DNA of 30,108 nt from a virus (IMGVR_UViG_3300021960_000015:1-30108); one strand, 5' to 3'. Positions 1 to 6,662 are shown, counted from the first letter of the stretch. The notes: a model not told the origin generated them from the sequence alone. Numbers and translations: made by a program.

Positions 1-127
1 TTATTGCTTTTGATTGAGCAAACCTGCTTCGCGTGGATTGCCAGCACTCGCTGTGTCTTTCCCTCAGTAGTTTAGAAAGACAAAGATTGCCAATCGTCAC
101 GCCTCAAAATCCTTGTACAATCGGCTT
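1..127. repeat. Terminal direct repeat, copy 1 (assembly closure)
   Basis: Bases 1-127 are identical to 29982-30108. An exact 127-base overlap at both contig ends is the usual sign of a circular assembly graph, so the true unit is about 29,981 bp. The repeat includes the last codons of the dCTP deaminase gene (stop at 97). The gap before the next minus-strand gene is 133 nt across the junction (96-1 and 29981-29945). That gap holds a weak inverted repeat, AGGCGA/TCGCCT, without a T-run, and no gene that I can support. Confidence 0.95.
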
Positions 128-615
128 TCTGTTGCGCCTTCTTGGTTCTGGTACTTGCCGCAATAAGGTTGCTCTGTTGTTTCGTCGAGTTGGAAAAAGA
201 CCAATTGGCAAATGCGAACGCCAGCTTTCAACAGAATTGGCTTATCGCTTTGGTTGTAGAGTTCCAGCGTAATCTGGCCTTGAAAGCCAGCATCGACAAA
301 GCCAGCATTCTGAATTTGCAAACCCAACCTTCCGACTGAACTTCTACCAGCCACAAAAGCGGCTAGATGATTTGGAACACTGACTTTCTCTTGTGTGCTG
401 GCTAAAACGAACTTGTTTGGCTCCAGCAAAAAATCATCACTTTGAACGTGTTGGTAAACGGATTCTGAATCCAGAAACAGAAACTTCTGTTTGACGCCTA
501 GTTGGGCAAAGGTGTTGGACAAGTGCAGGTCAACGCTCGACGGTCCCACTTGAGCGAATCGTGGCAAGTGGCCTAAGTCTTTCAATCGGTTCAGTGCTTG
601 GTGCGAGAGAATCAT
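97..615 (-). CDS. dcd: dCTP deaminase (Dcd family)
   Basis: 172 aa. It converts dCTP to dUTP in the cytoplasm (some relatives also hydrolyse dUTP), supplying dTTP for phage replication. Family signatures are present: PSSVDLHL near residues 25-32, GRSSVGRLGL at 90-99, VDAGFQGQITLELYN at 107-121 with catalytic Glu118, and the C-terminal nucleotide-binding stretch GKYQNQEGA near 153-161. Length is close to the usual 170-190 aa. The ATG shares one base with the upstream rusA stop (TAATG), so the two are translationally coupled. It is the last gene of the early operon. I cannot tell whether it is a pure deaminase or a bifunctional deaminase/dUTPase. Confidence 0.93.
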   Translation of the reverse strand: MILSHQALNRLKDLGHLPRFAQVGPSSVDLHLSNTFAQLGVKQKFLFLDSESVYQHVQSDDFLLEPNKFVLASTQEKVSVPNHLAAFVAGRSSVGRLGLQIQNAGFVDAGFQGQITLELYNQSDKPILLKAGVRICQLVFFQLDETTEQPYCGKYQNQEGATESRLYKDFEA

Positions 616-998
616 TAGTCAGCCCAATCAAATTCGGTTGGTGTGTAAATGCGGATTTGGCCTATTTCACCCCATCGCTTGCTTGCGTGAACATCCCAGA
701 CTTGCTTATCTTCACTGAGTAAGGCGTCAATCAGTGCTTTCAAAAGATTGTCAATGTCAGCGGTTTGTCGATGAGGTTTGCCGTTCATTGCTTTCTTTTT
801 CTTGAGGCTCCAGCTTTTCGGCATGGGCAAAATGAATTCAACGGCAAAACTGTCTGGAAGCTGGAATTTCTGATTGTAAGCCTGAAGTCGCAGACTGTCG
901 CAGAAAACGCGATAACGTAAGACTTCCGGCCTAACTCGCCATTTATCAGAGCGGCTTTGCCGAGGTTTCGGAACAGGTGAAACATGGAACGTAATCAA
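615..998 (-). CDS. rusA: RusA-family Holliday junction resolvase
   Basis: Endonuclease cutting Holliday junctions and branched replication or packaging DNA; acts as a dimer with Mg2+. The core is a VPKPRQSR stretch followed by TADIDNLLKALIDAL, with the paired acidic residues and Lys typical of RusA, and a further Asp in SEDKQVWD. I favour a TTG start at 998. It overlaps the upstream stop as TTGA, has AGGA about 10 nt upstream, and gives 127 aa, close to the 120 aa of E. coli RusA. An ATG at 1097 would add 33 unconserved residues and overlap the upstream gene by 103 nt. The gene lies between the replication genes and dcd. Confidence 0.9.
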   Translation of the reverse strand: MITFHVSPVPKPRQSRSDKWRVRPEVLRYRVFCDSLRLQAYNQKFQLPDSFAVEFILPMPKSWSLKKKKAMNGKPHRQTADIDNLLKALIDALLSEDKQVWDVHASKRWGEIGQIRIYTPTEFDWAD

Positions 999-1465
999 GC
1001 AGCAACCGTCCTGACTAACTTTGCAAAGTATTGGCTTGGTGAATCGGTTTTGCTCGGCTTGTCCGTTTTCACAGGTTTCTCGTCTTTGGTTGTCCAACGA
1101 ACGATTGAATCTTCATCTAGCCAAAAACCGAAAGGTGCGCGACCAATCGCTTGAAAGAACTTCTGGCCTCCTACTGGGTCCAAGCGTTTGCCAATCGCTT
1201 TGAGTTCTGCTTCTTTCGTAAGCCATTCTTCAGGTGTCTTACAAGTCTGCGCTCGGTTGCTGGTGCTGCGTTGAGCGTAGCTTCGGAATACGGCAACGGT
1301 TGGCAAAAAATCACTCTTGAACTCTTTGACCATTCGGTTGAAGCCTTGTTCGATTTGCTCATCACTCAAGCCTTCCATCCCAATCTGCCAAGCTTGCGCG
1401 AGTTCTTGGCTTGGTTTGACTTTGTAGATTGCGCTCAGTTTGCGTAAAAGCTCGACGGACTGCAT
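995..1465 (-). CDS. Replication protein P-like, putative helicase loader
   Basis: 156 aa. The N-terminal two thirds (LLRKLSAIYKVKPS, then ELAQAWQIGMEGLSDEQI and a hydrophobic FLPTVAVFRSYA near 53-64) match the helical layout of lambda P-like proteins, where a GLSDEQ-type segment and a P-x-x-x-x-F-R segment recur. Such proteins bring the host DnaB helicase to the initiator at the origin. The C-terminus is a Lys/Asp/Pro/Ser-rich tail of low complexity. It overlaps the initiator gene by 31 nt, the same initiator-then-loader order as lambda O-P. The family assignment rests on pattern and position; the exact role is inference. Confidence 0.6.
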   Translation of the reverse strand: MQSVELLRKLSAIYKVKPSQELAQAWQIGMEGLSDEQIEQGFNRMVKEFKSDFLPTVAVFRSYAQRSTSNRAQTCKTPEEWLTKEAELKAIGKRLDPVGGQKFFQAIGRAPFGFWLDEDSIVRWTTKDEKPVKTDKPSKTDSPSQYFAKLVRTVAA

Positions 1466-2304
1466 TGGCTTTCTCCTTGAGTGAGTTGTTGTTCAATCAA
1501 ATCCCATTCGTCAGATTGGTTGCTTGGTGAGGCGCGGCTTGGTGCTTCCCAAGCCAAATAATGCTCAATGTTTGAAATTTTCAGAAACGTTGCGGCATGT
1601 TGGTTGGGTCTGCAATGGTTGTTTCCAAACCTGTCCAATCGGCATTCTTCGAGATAGTTCTCTGTCGATTTCTGAATTTGGTCTAAGTTGAACTTTTTGC
1701 GAACTGTATTGAAGTTGCGTTCGGCTTTGTCTGGTGTTCCTGAAGCGGCTGGTTTTTCGGTAGGCAAGGTCTTGATTGCAGCAAGCCAACTCTTCCACCA
1801 AATCTTGAAATCTGACTGAGGTTCTTCTTGGGGGGATATAGGGGGAATGTCTATAGTGATTGTTTTTAATGATTCCTTATTAATAGAACCCTTACGATTT
1901 GTAAGGGTTGAAGGTGACGATTCGTAACCCTTACGATTCGTAACCCTTACCGATTGTAATTGTTGGGCTAAGAAGGCTTCCAAGGCTTCCAAGTTCAAGC
2001 GAAACCAAAGCTTTGGAGGTGAGCCTTTCATCTGGTCAATCAGAATTCCTTTTTCCTTCAGAAAAGCTTTTGCTCTGCGAAGCACTCTCGGTGTGATTCC
2101 GATTTCTTCCCATTCGTCTTCTGTCTTGTAGAACCATCCTGGCTCTTGGTGAAAGTCAACTGGCAACCATCCCAAGCGGTTTGCGTGGTCTTTGCGGTAA
2201 AACTCATCCCACTTGCAGAGTTCCGCCAAAATCACAGCAGTTGCCGGATCTGGGCAAGCCTTCAGTAGTTTGTAGTTTAAAACAACGTAGTGATTGCCAG
2301 CCAT
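1435..2304 (-). CDS. Phage replication initiator-like protein (O/DnaD type, winged helix)
   Basis: 289 aa. The N-terminal half is a winged-helix layout common in phage replisome organisers: YKLLKACPDPATAVILAEL, then WFYKTEDEWEEIGITPRVLR and the KGILIDQ wing near residues 57-90. A polar linker (about 115-160) follows. The C-terminal region starts at FKIWWKSW and contains HAATFLKISNIEHYL, a pattern typical of the C-terminal part of such proteins. The linker DNA carries the iterons described below, as lambda O carries ori. The gene follows bet with an 8-nt gap and overlaps the P-like gene. It probably binds its own gene region and opens the origin; binding is inferred, not seen. Confidence 0.72.
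   Translation of the reverse strand: MAGNHYVVLNYKLLKACPDPATAVILAELCKWDEFYRKDHANRLGWLPVDFHQEPGWFYKTEDEWEEIGITPRVLRRAKAFLKEKGILIDQMKGSPPKLWFRLNLEALEAFLAQQLQSVRVTNRKGYESSPSTLTNRKGSINKESLKTITIDIPPISPQEEPQSDFKIWWKSWLAAIKTLPTEKPAASGTPDKAERNFNTVRKKFNLDQIQKSTENYLEECRLDRFGNNHCRPNQHAATFLKISNIEHYLAWEAPSRASPSNQSDEWDLIEQQLTQGESQCSPSSFYAN
1840..1960. other. Candidate replication origin inside the initiator gene
   Basis: The octamer AACCCTTA occurs three times on plus (1887-1894, 1926-1933, 1942-1949) and once inverted (1902-1909). Copies 1 and 2 form a perfect 9-bp inverted repeat, AACCCTTAC / GTAAGGGTT, with a 5-nt loop (1887-1909). Next is a perfect 16-bp tandem repeat, ACGATTCGTAACCCTT, at 1917-1932 and 1933-1948, with a degraded third start at 1949-1959. 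Immediately beside it, 1855-1886 is very A+T-rich, as a DNA-unwinding element would be. The arrangement matches origins such as lambda ori within O. Confidence 0.72.
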
Positions 2305-2312
2305 ATTTCCTC

Positions 2313-3062
2313 TTAAGCGGCTTCTGTGGCTTGTGCCATTGTTGCGGCAATATCTTGCGCGACTTGCTTTTGAATCAGCTTCAATCGGTCAACCTCGCCT
2401 TTGCTCAAGTCACCTCTTTTTGCGTAGGCATTGGCTAAACTGTTTGCCTCTTCGAGTGATTCCTGAGACTGACACGATTCAAATTGCTCTTTCAGCAAAA
2501 AGAAGGTTTGTGAACCGCTTTCAGGATTCACAACCTTTGGCGCTGGTGGTTCTTCCTCTTCAGTGGCTTCTGGTTCTGGCGCAACGCCTGACAAGCCAAA
2601 GGCTAGTCGTATCGCTTGCTTCATTGCGGCATGGCGTAGCATTCGGCTTGGGTATTGTTTCCAAGGTTGCGAACCAGTGTTGCACTCGCTCAAGAACTCT
2701 GTCACTACGGTTGGTCTTTGTCGGTCTTTCCGGTAAATCGTTGCAGTAACGCTGGTGACTTGGCCTTTTTCGTCTGTGGCATGATTAAATTCAATGCCGT
2801 CAAACTGCGGATGTTGATTCATGATTTTATTCCAACCGTCCACACTCATCACCACGCTGATGCCACCGGACTTGGCTGGAAAGGCGTAAATCTCTCGCGT
2901 CAGTGGGTTCAGGTTGTGTTGTTTGGCGACTGCCAGAAATGCCATCAAATGCTCTGGCTTGGTTCCGCTCGGTAGTACGGTTTTGGACAGGACTTCTTGC
3001 AGTTCTTTTGGTTGGACTTTGCACTGCTCGGCAACTTGCGCGACTAGGTTGTTTTCAGTCAT
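2313..3062 (-). CDS. bet: Bet/RecT-family single-strand annealing recombinase
   Basis: 249 aa from the preferred start. It anneals complementary single strands and drives phage recombination and break repair. The Bet core is clear: VLPSGTKPEHLMAFLAVAKQ, then LNPLTREIYAFPAK, VVMSVDGWNKIMNQHPQFDG, and a final MLRHAAMKQAIRLAFGLSG segment, followed by an acidic linker and a helical tail. The start at 3062 has AAGGA 4 nt upstream in the 10-nt gap after the previous gene; an in-frame ATG at 3098 has no such site. No lambda Exo (YqaJ) gene is present. The nuclease-like gene directly upstream could be its partner, which is inference. Confidence 0.92.
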   Translation of the reverse strand: MTENNLVAQVAEQCKVQPKELQEVLSKTVLPSGTKPEHLMAFLAVAKQHNLNPLTREIYAFPAKSGGISVVMSVDGWNKIMNQHPQFDGIEFNHATDEKGQVTSVTATIYRKDRQRPTVVTEFLSECNTGSQPWKQYPSRMLRHAAMKQAIRLAFGLSGVAPEPEATEEEEPPAPKVVNPESGSQTFFLLKEQFESCQSQESLEEANSLANAYAKRGDLSKGEVDRLKLIQKQVAQDIAATMAQATEAA

Positions 3063-3072
3063 GAGTTCCTTG

Positions 3073-3684
3073 TTAGTTTTCAAGAGGTTTAACTCCATTT
3101 ACTTGGATTGTGAAGTTGTTGAAAATGGCTCCAAAAAGCTCGCTTGGCTCAATTGCAAAATTAAGCGTTTCGTAGCCTTTGTTCTGTGCCGCTATAAGCT
3201 GATTTTCTCTCTGCAACCACTTGTCTTTGTACTTCTCCCAAACAATTTGAAGTGGTCCTACTGGCAGCATATATATTAAGCCAAGTCCTTTGACGTAATA
3301 GGCAATGTAATCTGCAAGCAAAGGCTTGCACACCCATCCTGGGCTATTTCTTCGATTGTTGCTTACATACTCAAGAAGTATGTCTGTGTAGACTCTGCCG
3401 CTTTTGCTTGGGTAGCGTATCTTTTCATCAATCACATAATTCTTGCCACCGTCACAAATTACTTGTCGATCTCCACCTAGCCTTTGAAAATCAGAATCCT
3501 GCTGAAAATAAACAGAGCATTTAAAGTTTGGGAAAAACTTTTTATAGGCTTCTTCCCAAACAGGTAACTCACTGTCTAAATGTGAGTCGTTCAGTTGTTT
3601 ATAAAAATCGTTCACTGGCTCAGTAACTGATACCTGATAGTCTAAAAACAGGTCTAATTGATTTGGTTGCCCCACTGGCTCCAA
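3073..3684 (-). CDS. PD-(D/E)XK-like protein, putative nuclease
   Basis: 203 aa, no named family recognised with certainty. Residues about 68-110 carry LGGDRQVICDGG, then YVIDEKIRYP and TDILLEYVSN. The spaced D...DEK...E pattern on predicted beta strands resembles the PD-(D/E)XK restriction-endonuclease fold. I recall the DEKxR...DILLEY pattern in unannotated phage proteins. It starts 31 nt inside the MT-A70 methyltransferase gene and is followed by bet. It could be the cutting half of a restriction-modification-like pair, an exonuclease feeding Bet, or something else. The nuclease call is inference from motif spacing and neighbours. Confidence 0.45.
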   Translation of the reverse strand: MEPVGQPNQLDLFLDYQVSVTEPVNDFYKQLNDSHLDSELPVWEEAYKKFFPNFKCSVYFQQDSDFQRLGGDRQVICDGGKNYVIDEKIRYPSKSGRVYTDILLEYVSNNRRNSPGWVCKPLLADYIAYYVKGLGLIYMLPVGPLQIVWEKYKDKWLQRENQLIAAQNKGYETLNFAIEPSELFGAIFNNFTIQVNGVKPLEN

Positions 3685-4622
3685 CCTTCTCTTGCAGTCC
3701 TAGCAAAGAGTTCAAGTTTCTTTGCTTCTGAAAAAGCCGAATCAATCCACTCCATGAATTCAACAGGCTTTGCGCTATGCTTTGTTCTTGAGTAGCTAAA
3801 AATAGAAGAGTGTCTGTGGTCTGGCTCTGGTGGTGAAAAGTTGCCTTTGGTTGCGACAAACAGAAGCTCATGTTGTCCACGAAACCAGTAGCCCATTCCT
3901 ATTTTCTGCTTGTCCCAAATCGCATGGGTTTTGTAGGTCAATCCCCACGCATCAATTACCATGAAAGCCTCTCGTAACTTTGGCGCAGTTGCCCATAGCA
4001 AAAGCAAACTGTCGGCAGCAAAAGGTATTTGCATTGCACAGATTTCATCAATCTTCATGGTTGGGTAGTGATTCGCCAAATCTCTGCTTTGAGTTTCTGC
4101 AAAATCATAATCCCAAGGTGGATCTGCATAGACTAGGTTGAACTCTCCTTCTGGAAGAACTGTCTTGGGTAACTCGGCATGTTCTGCCTTTTTCTTTTGC
4201 AGTTGAAAATCTTTGGATTCTCGCAGCATTAGGGCTTGAGTAAGTTCCTTTTTTTCTTCTTTGGTTTCTTCAATTACTTCTTCAAAAATTACCTCCGGCA
4301 AGTCAGCAATCTGTTGCCAACGTTGAGATTGTAATCTATGAATTCCTAAGTCTTTAAGTTTTGGTGTAATAGGCTCACCATGTGCCAATTCTTTTTTAGG
4401 TCTACCTGTTTTAGCTCTTTCCATTTCTTTCAGCAATTCGCCACCTTTGCGCTCGGCTCGTAGCTTCGTTTCTGCGGCTTGGTTCTGCATTTCCAAAGAA
4501 TAACCAGCGGCCTTCACATAAGCCTTTATCGCTTCCGCTTGGTCTCGTATTTCCTTGATTTCTTGCAGTGTCGAAGCTTCTTCTAAAGCTCTTCTAGCTG
4601 CGTCTAGTTTAACGAGTTGCAT
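3654..4622 (-). CDS. MT-A70 family DNA N6-adenine methyltransferase
   Basis: 322 aa. Residues about 160-315 are an MT-A70 domain: NLVYADPPWDYDF with the DPPW catalytic motif at 167-170, then LLLLWATAPKLREA, GYWFRGQHELLFVATKG and the closing ELFARTAREGWSQWGNQ. Residues 1-150 form a charged, mostly helical region (AARRALEEASTLQEIKEIRDQAEAIK is its start), which often precedes this domain in phages. Transfer of methyl from SAM to adenine N6 in phage or host DNA is expected. It may protect DNA from host restriction or tune gene expression. It follows a 129-nt hairpin-bearing gap and overlaps the nuclease-like gene by 31 nt. Confidence 0.9.
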   Translation of the reverse strand: MQLVKLDAARRALEEASTLQEIKEIRDQAEAIKAYVKAAGYSLEMQNQAAETKLRAERKGGELLKEMERAKTGRPKKELAHGEPITPKLKDLGIHRLQSQRWQQIADLPEVIFEEVIEETKEEKKELTQALMLRESKDFQLQKKKAEHAELPKTVLPEGEFNLVYADPPWDYDFAETQSRDLANHYPTMKIDEICAMQIPFAADSLLLLWATAPKLREAFMVIDAWGLTYKTHAIWDKQKIGMGYWFRGQHELLFVATKGNFSPPEPDHRHSSIFSYSRTKHSAKPVEFMEWIDSAFSEAKKLELFARTAREGWSQWGNQIN

Positions 4623-4751
4623 TCTTCTCTTTCATTCACGCCTTCCAGCCAGCTTGAGCGAGAGTTGAGTGAATCGCTTTATCGCTTACTCCGGCACATG
4701 AATGTTTGCCCGTTTTTTTAGGGAGGATGGGCAAACCGGATAACCGGAAGG
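4623..4751. promoter_or_regulatory. Hairpin-rich gap in the early operon
   Basis: This 129-nt gap is exceptional in an operon whose other genes mostly overlap. It holds a perfect 8-bp stem GTTTGCCC / GGGCAAAC (4704-4711 and 4729-4736) with a 17-nt loop, directly followed by CCGG-ATAA-CCGG (4736-4747), and a short direct repeat of AAGCGAT-type units near 4674-4687. On the minus strand no U-run follows the large stem, so it is not a classic terminator. It could be an attenuator, an RNA-processing site or a binding site. I see no gene in it. Confidence 0.4.
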
Positions 4752-5711
4752 CTAATCTGTTAAAAAATCCTCTTCATATTCTGAAGGTTTTGAACCTTCA
4801 ACCCATACTGGATTAACGTATTGCGTGATCTGTCCACCACGCTTGAAGAAAGCAAGGATCTCTTCTGGAAACATGGAATCAGCAGGAAGCTCATTGGATT
4901 TGACAGAAGCGTCATTCCATTTTTCTTTGACTTCCACCTGTTTTTTGGCCTCCTGCTCCAGCTCAGCCTGTTTCTCTTTGGCCTTGTTGCCGTGATGAAT
5001 CGCTCGGCACTCGTTGCTGCAAAACTTTGCTCTCGACTTGCTCGTCACTGGTTTGAATTCGGTCTTACAAATCCAGCATTTAAGAAGTCGATTGTGGTCT
5101 AAGCGGCTGCGGTTTCTTTTAAGGTGAACCAAACCGTTGCAAGTTGGGCTACAGTATTTTTGGCTTCCGGCCTTTGGTTGAAACGTCTTCTGGCAAACCA
5201 GACATTCTTTGGGTTTCAGCGTCCCAGGCATTCTGGGAATCGTCCCTCGAACGTAGGCTCGCCTTTTGTCGTTGATATAACGGCATTGCTGACTACATAA
5301 AATGTTGCGCTGATTTCTTGGCTGGAACACCTCACCGCATTCGACACATGGCCTTGGCTCAACCGTTACCGTTCTCTTGTATTGCTGGTTGTAGCACCTA
5401 GATCCACAAAATCGCTGATCCTTACGTTTGGGCATAAAGATTTTGCTGCAACCTTCACAGGCAATCTTGACTTTCGGCTTTCTATGCTTAGCTCGGTATC
5501 TTGCCGAATTGTCTAGCTGCAACTGGTAACTGCATTTTTTAGAACAAGTCTTGTGGCTGCTAGACTTGCGGTTGAACCGCTTTGAACAAATCACACACTT
5601 GGGTCTTGTGTCCTGGGCCTTCATCTCGTCTTTGCAGATTTGCCCACAGGCCTTTTCTTTGCCTTCGGTCAGAAACTTCAGGCCGCAATTTACGCAGACC
5701 TTAATGGTCAA
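4752..5711 (-). CDS. Six tandem zinc-knuckle protein
   Basis: 319 aa, of no recognised full-length family. It contains six consecutive C-x2-C-x12-15-C-x3-C units: Cys 6/9/22/26, 39/42/56/60, 85/88/102/106, 122/125/139/143, 170/173/187/191 and 212/215/231/235. Several units share a CxxCGxxFxPxxxxQxxCSxxC look, like the short zinc ribbons found singly in many phage proteins. Linkers are Lys/Arg-rich. The last 80 residues are helical and acidic with no cysteine. The likely property is multivalent zinc-dependent binding of nucleic acid or protein; the target is unknown. The start overlaps the preceding gene as ATGA. It lies between the immediate-early small genes and the methyltransferase, so an early regulator or host-takeover role is possible. 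Confidence 0.8.
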   Translation of the reverse strand: MTIKVCVNCGLKFLTEGKEKACGQICKDEMKAQDTRPKCVICSKRFNRKSSSHKTCSKKCSYQLQLDNSARYRAKHRKPKVKIACEGCSKIFMPKRKDQRFCGSRCYNQQYKRTVTVEPRPCVECGEVFQPRNQRNILCSQQCRYINDKRRAYVRGTIPRMPGTLKPKECLVCQKTFQPKAGSQKYCSPTCNGLVHLKRNRSRLDHNRLLKCWICKTEFKPVTSKSRAKFCSNECRAIHHGNKAKEKQAELEQEAKKQVEVKEKWNDASVKSNELPADSMFPEEILAFFKRGGQITQYVNPVWVEGSKPSEYEEDFLTD

Positions 5712-5956
5712 AGGTCACTCCATGTCTGTTCATTATGTGGATCGTCCAGCCTGCTAAACTTCTCTTCCTTCGATATGTCTAGCGGCTTTAAATCAAAACA
5801 GTTTCTTTCATGCTTTTGGTGTGTCAGCTTGCCGCACCTTGAGCATTCGTATAACTGACAGAAGGTGGGTTCACGCCTTTCAGATTGCCGAACCAATCCC
5901 CAGAAATAAGCCTCTTTTCGCCTAGTTTCTTCTTTGAAGTCTTCGAGCGTTCGCAT
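5708..5956 (-). CDS. Small C2HC zinc-binding-like protein
   Basis: 82 aa, family not recognised. It has a basic/acidic helical N-terminus (MRTLEDFKEETRRKEAYFWG). Next is a compact putative zinc site, C38-x2-C41-x7-H49-x3-C53, with another Cys at 33, and then a polar tail. It overlaps the six-knuckle gene by 4 nt (ATGA), so the two zinc proteins are co-translated and may work together. The gene overlaps the upstream small gene by 35 nt. No function can be assigned. Confidence 0.65.
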   Translation of the reverse strand: MRTLEDFKEETRRKEAYFWGLVRQSERREPTFCQLYECSRCGKLTHQKHERNCFDLKPLDISKEEKFSRLDDPHNEQTWSDL

Positions 5957-6095
5957 AACGTCTATTGATGAAATACAAGCGAATTCGCCACCAAAGCTTC
6001 TTCCAAGCTGGCGCTGAATGGTGTGTGATGATTCTTGATTTGCTTCTGGACTCGGCTCGAAAGAAGTGAGCCTGAATGCTTGGTGTGGTTGTCAT
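5922..6095 (-). CDS. Small very basic protein, unknown
   Basis: 57 aa from the ATG at 6095, chosen because GGAG lies 6 nt upstream; upstream in-frame ATGs at 6107 and 6185 have no ribosome binding site. The C-terminal half (AWKKLWWRIRLYFINRRYAN) is strongly basic and aromatic, suggesting nucleic-acid or membrane-surface binding. It overlaps the next gene by 35 nt. Family and role are unknown. Small size and the overlap leave some doubt that it is translated. Confidence 0.5.
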   Translation of the reverse strand: MTTTPSIQAHFFRAESRSKSRIITHHSAPAWKKLWWRIRLYFINRRYANARRLQRRN

Positions 6096-6190
6096 CTTCA
6101 ACTCCATGTTTGTGGTGGGGAAACCTTGCTCAAGCTGCTGGCAGACCCCTCTGCCAATTACAAAAACAAGGCTTGTTTTCCCCATGTAGA

Positions 6191-6275
6191 CTGTTCAATG
6201 AGACGGAGCCGTTTCAGCCGGTTCTCCCAAACCGCAACCCATCCATTGGGTTGAAAACTCCGTCTCAGTCAACAG
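6191..6275 (-). ncRNA. Structured RNA candidate (three-way junction)
   Basis: Outer arms 6191-6208 and 6258-6275 are complementary at 16 of 18 positions, including a perfect 10-bp block TGAGACGGAG/CTCCGTCTCA. Inside are two adjacent perfect hairpins: CGGTT-6 nt-AACCG at 6219-6234 and CAACCCA-5 nt-TGGGTTG at 6235-6253. Together they fold 85 nt into a three-way junction. No U-run follows on minus, so a plain terminator is unlikely. The 5' arm on minus includes the stop codon of the 63-aa gene (6269-6271). Possible roles are a small regulatory RNA processed from the early transcript, a protein-binding leader or an antitermination element. Strand is assigned from the operon direction. Confidence 0.5.
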
Positions 6276-6460
6276 CTAGTCTTGCGAATTGCCTTGAGTG
6301 CCGTCTTTTGTAATCTCGCAATCTCAACCGCTCTTTCTGCTTGGGTTGCCTGAATGGCAACATCAGCGGAAATCTGCTTCAAAATTTGTTTTTGATTCTC
6401 ATTGATTTCTTCCAAGAGATTTCTTGATTCAATCAATAGAGTCTTTATGTCTTCATCCAT
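6269..6460 (-). CDS. Small helical protein, unknown
   Basis: 63 aa from the ATG at 6460. The frame is open further upstream, but the 55-aa HTH gene (6453-6620) occupies that DNA in another frame, so the internal ATG with its 8-nt overlap is preferred. The product is a continuous charged helix with coiled-coil character (for example LIESRNLLEEINENQKQILK), ending in a basic stretch. It has no motif I recognise. It is the second gene of the immediate-early transcript, and its stop lies in the arm of the structured RNA candidate. Confidence 0.5.
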   Translation of the reverse strand: MDEDIKTLLIESRNLLEEINENQKQILKQISADVAIQATQAERAVEIARLQKTALKAIRKTSC

Positions 6461-6620
6461 TGACCACCTCCCGAATCTTTCTAACTTCCTCTTCAGACCA
6501 TTCAACTCCGGCATATTTGTGGAGTTGCCGTCCTTGCGGAATTTTTCCTTCTCTGCGAAGTCGCAGAAGCTTGGGATGTGATATGCCAATTTGATTGGCA
6601 ACTTGTTGTGTGGTCAGCAT
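6453..6620 (-). CDS. Small MerR/excisionase-type HTH protein
   Basis: 55 aa. MLTTQQVANQIGISHPKLL, then LRREGKIPQG, is a typical HTH_17/MerR-like helix-turn-helix with a short basic wing, and EEEVRKIREVV closes it. It is the first gene of the minus early operon and faces the repressor across an 89-nt operator region, the place of Cro or an excisionase. It could repress the repressor promoter, act as the directionality factor for the integrase, or both. The ATG at 6620 lacks a visible Shine-Dalgarno sequence. Confidence 0.72.
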   Translation of the reverse strand: MLTTQQVANQIGISHPKLLRLRREGKIPQGRQLHKYAGVEWSEEEVRKIREVVNG

Positions 6621-6634
6621 AATCGGTTGAATAA

Positions 6635-6662
6635 TTGCAAAGCTGGTTAGCAGGTTTAAAAG
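6635..6662 (+). promoter_or_regulatory. Candidate repressor promoter
   Basis: TTGCAA (6635-6640) and TAAAAG (6657-6662) are separated by 16 nt and lie upstream of the repressor. The -10 falls in the left arm of the 10-bp inverted repeat, so the repressor could control its own synthesis. Hexamer matches are moderate, and the call rests on spacing and position. Confidence 0.4.

Noticed and set aside
615-1097. RusA starting at the ATG at 1097
   Set aside because: It needs a 103-nt overlap and an unconserved 33-residue leader; the TTG at 998 gives the family length and a TTGA overlap. The longer form is not excluded.
1887-1959. CRISPR array
   Set aside because: Repeats are 8-16 bp with no spacers, and there are no cas genes.
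4704-4747. A Rho-independent terminator in the early operon
   Set aside because: In the direction of transcription no U-run follows the stem; the T-run lies in the loop on plus.
4721-4800. A small plus-strand gene with a GGGAGG site
   Set aside because: The purine run touches the ATG with no spacing, and the frame is antisense to the zinc-array gene.
6191-6275. Terminator for the immediate-early genes
   Set aside because: No U-run after the stem on minus, and the internal hairpins are unlike a terminator.
6269-6601. One 110-aa gene on minus
   Set aside because: Its N-terminal part runs out of frame over the clear 55-aa HTH gene (6453-6620); an internal ATG at 6460 gives a sensible second gene.
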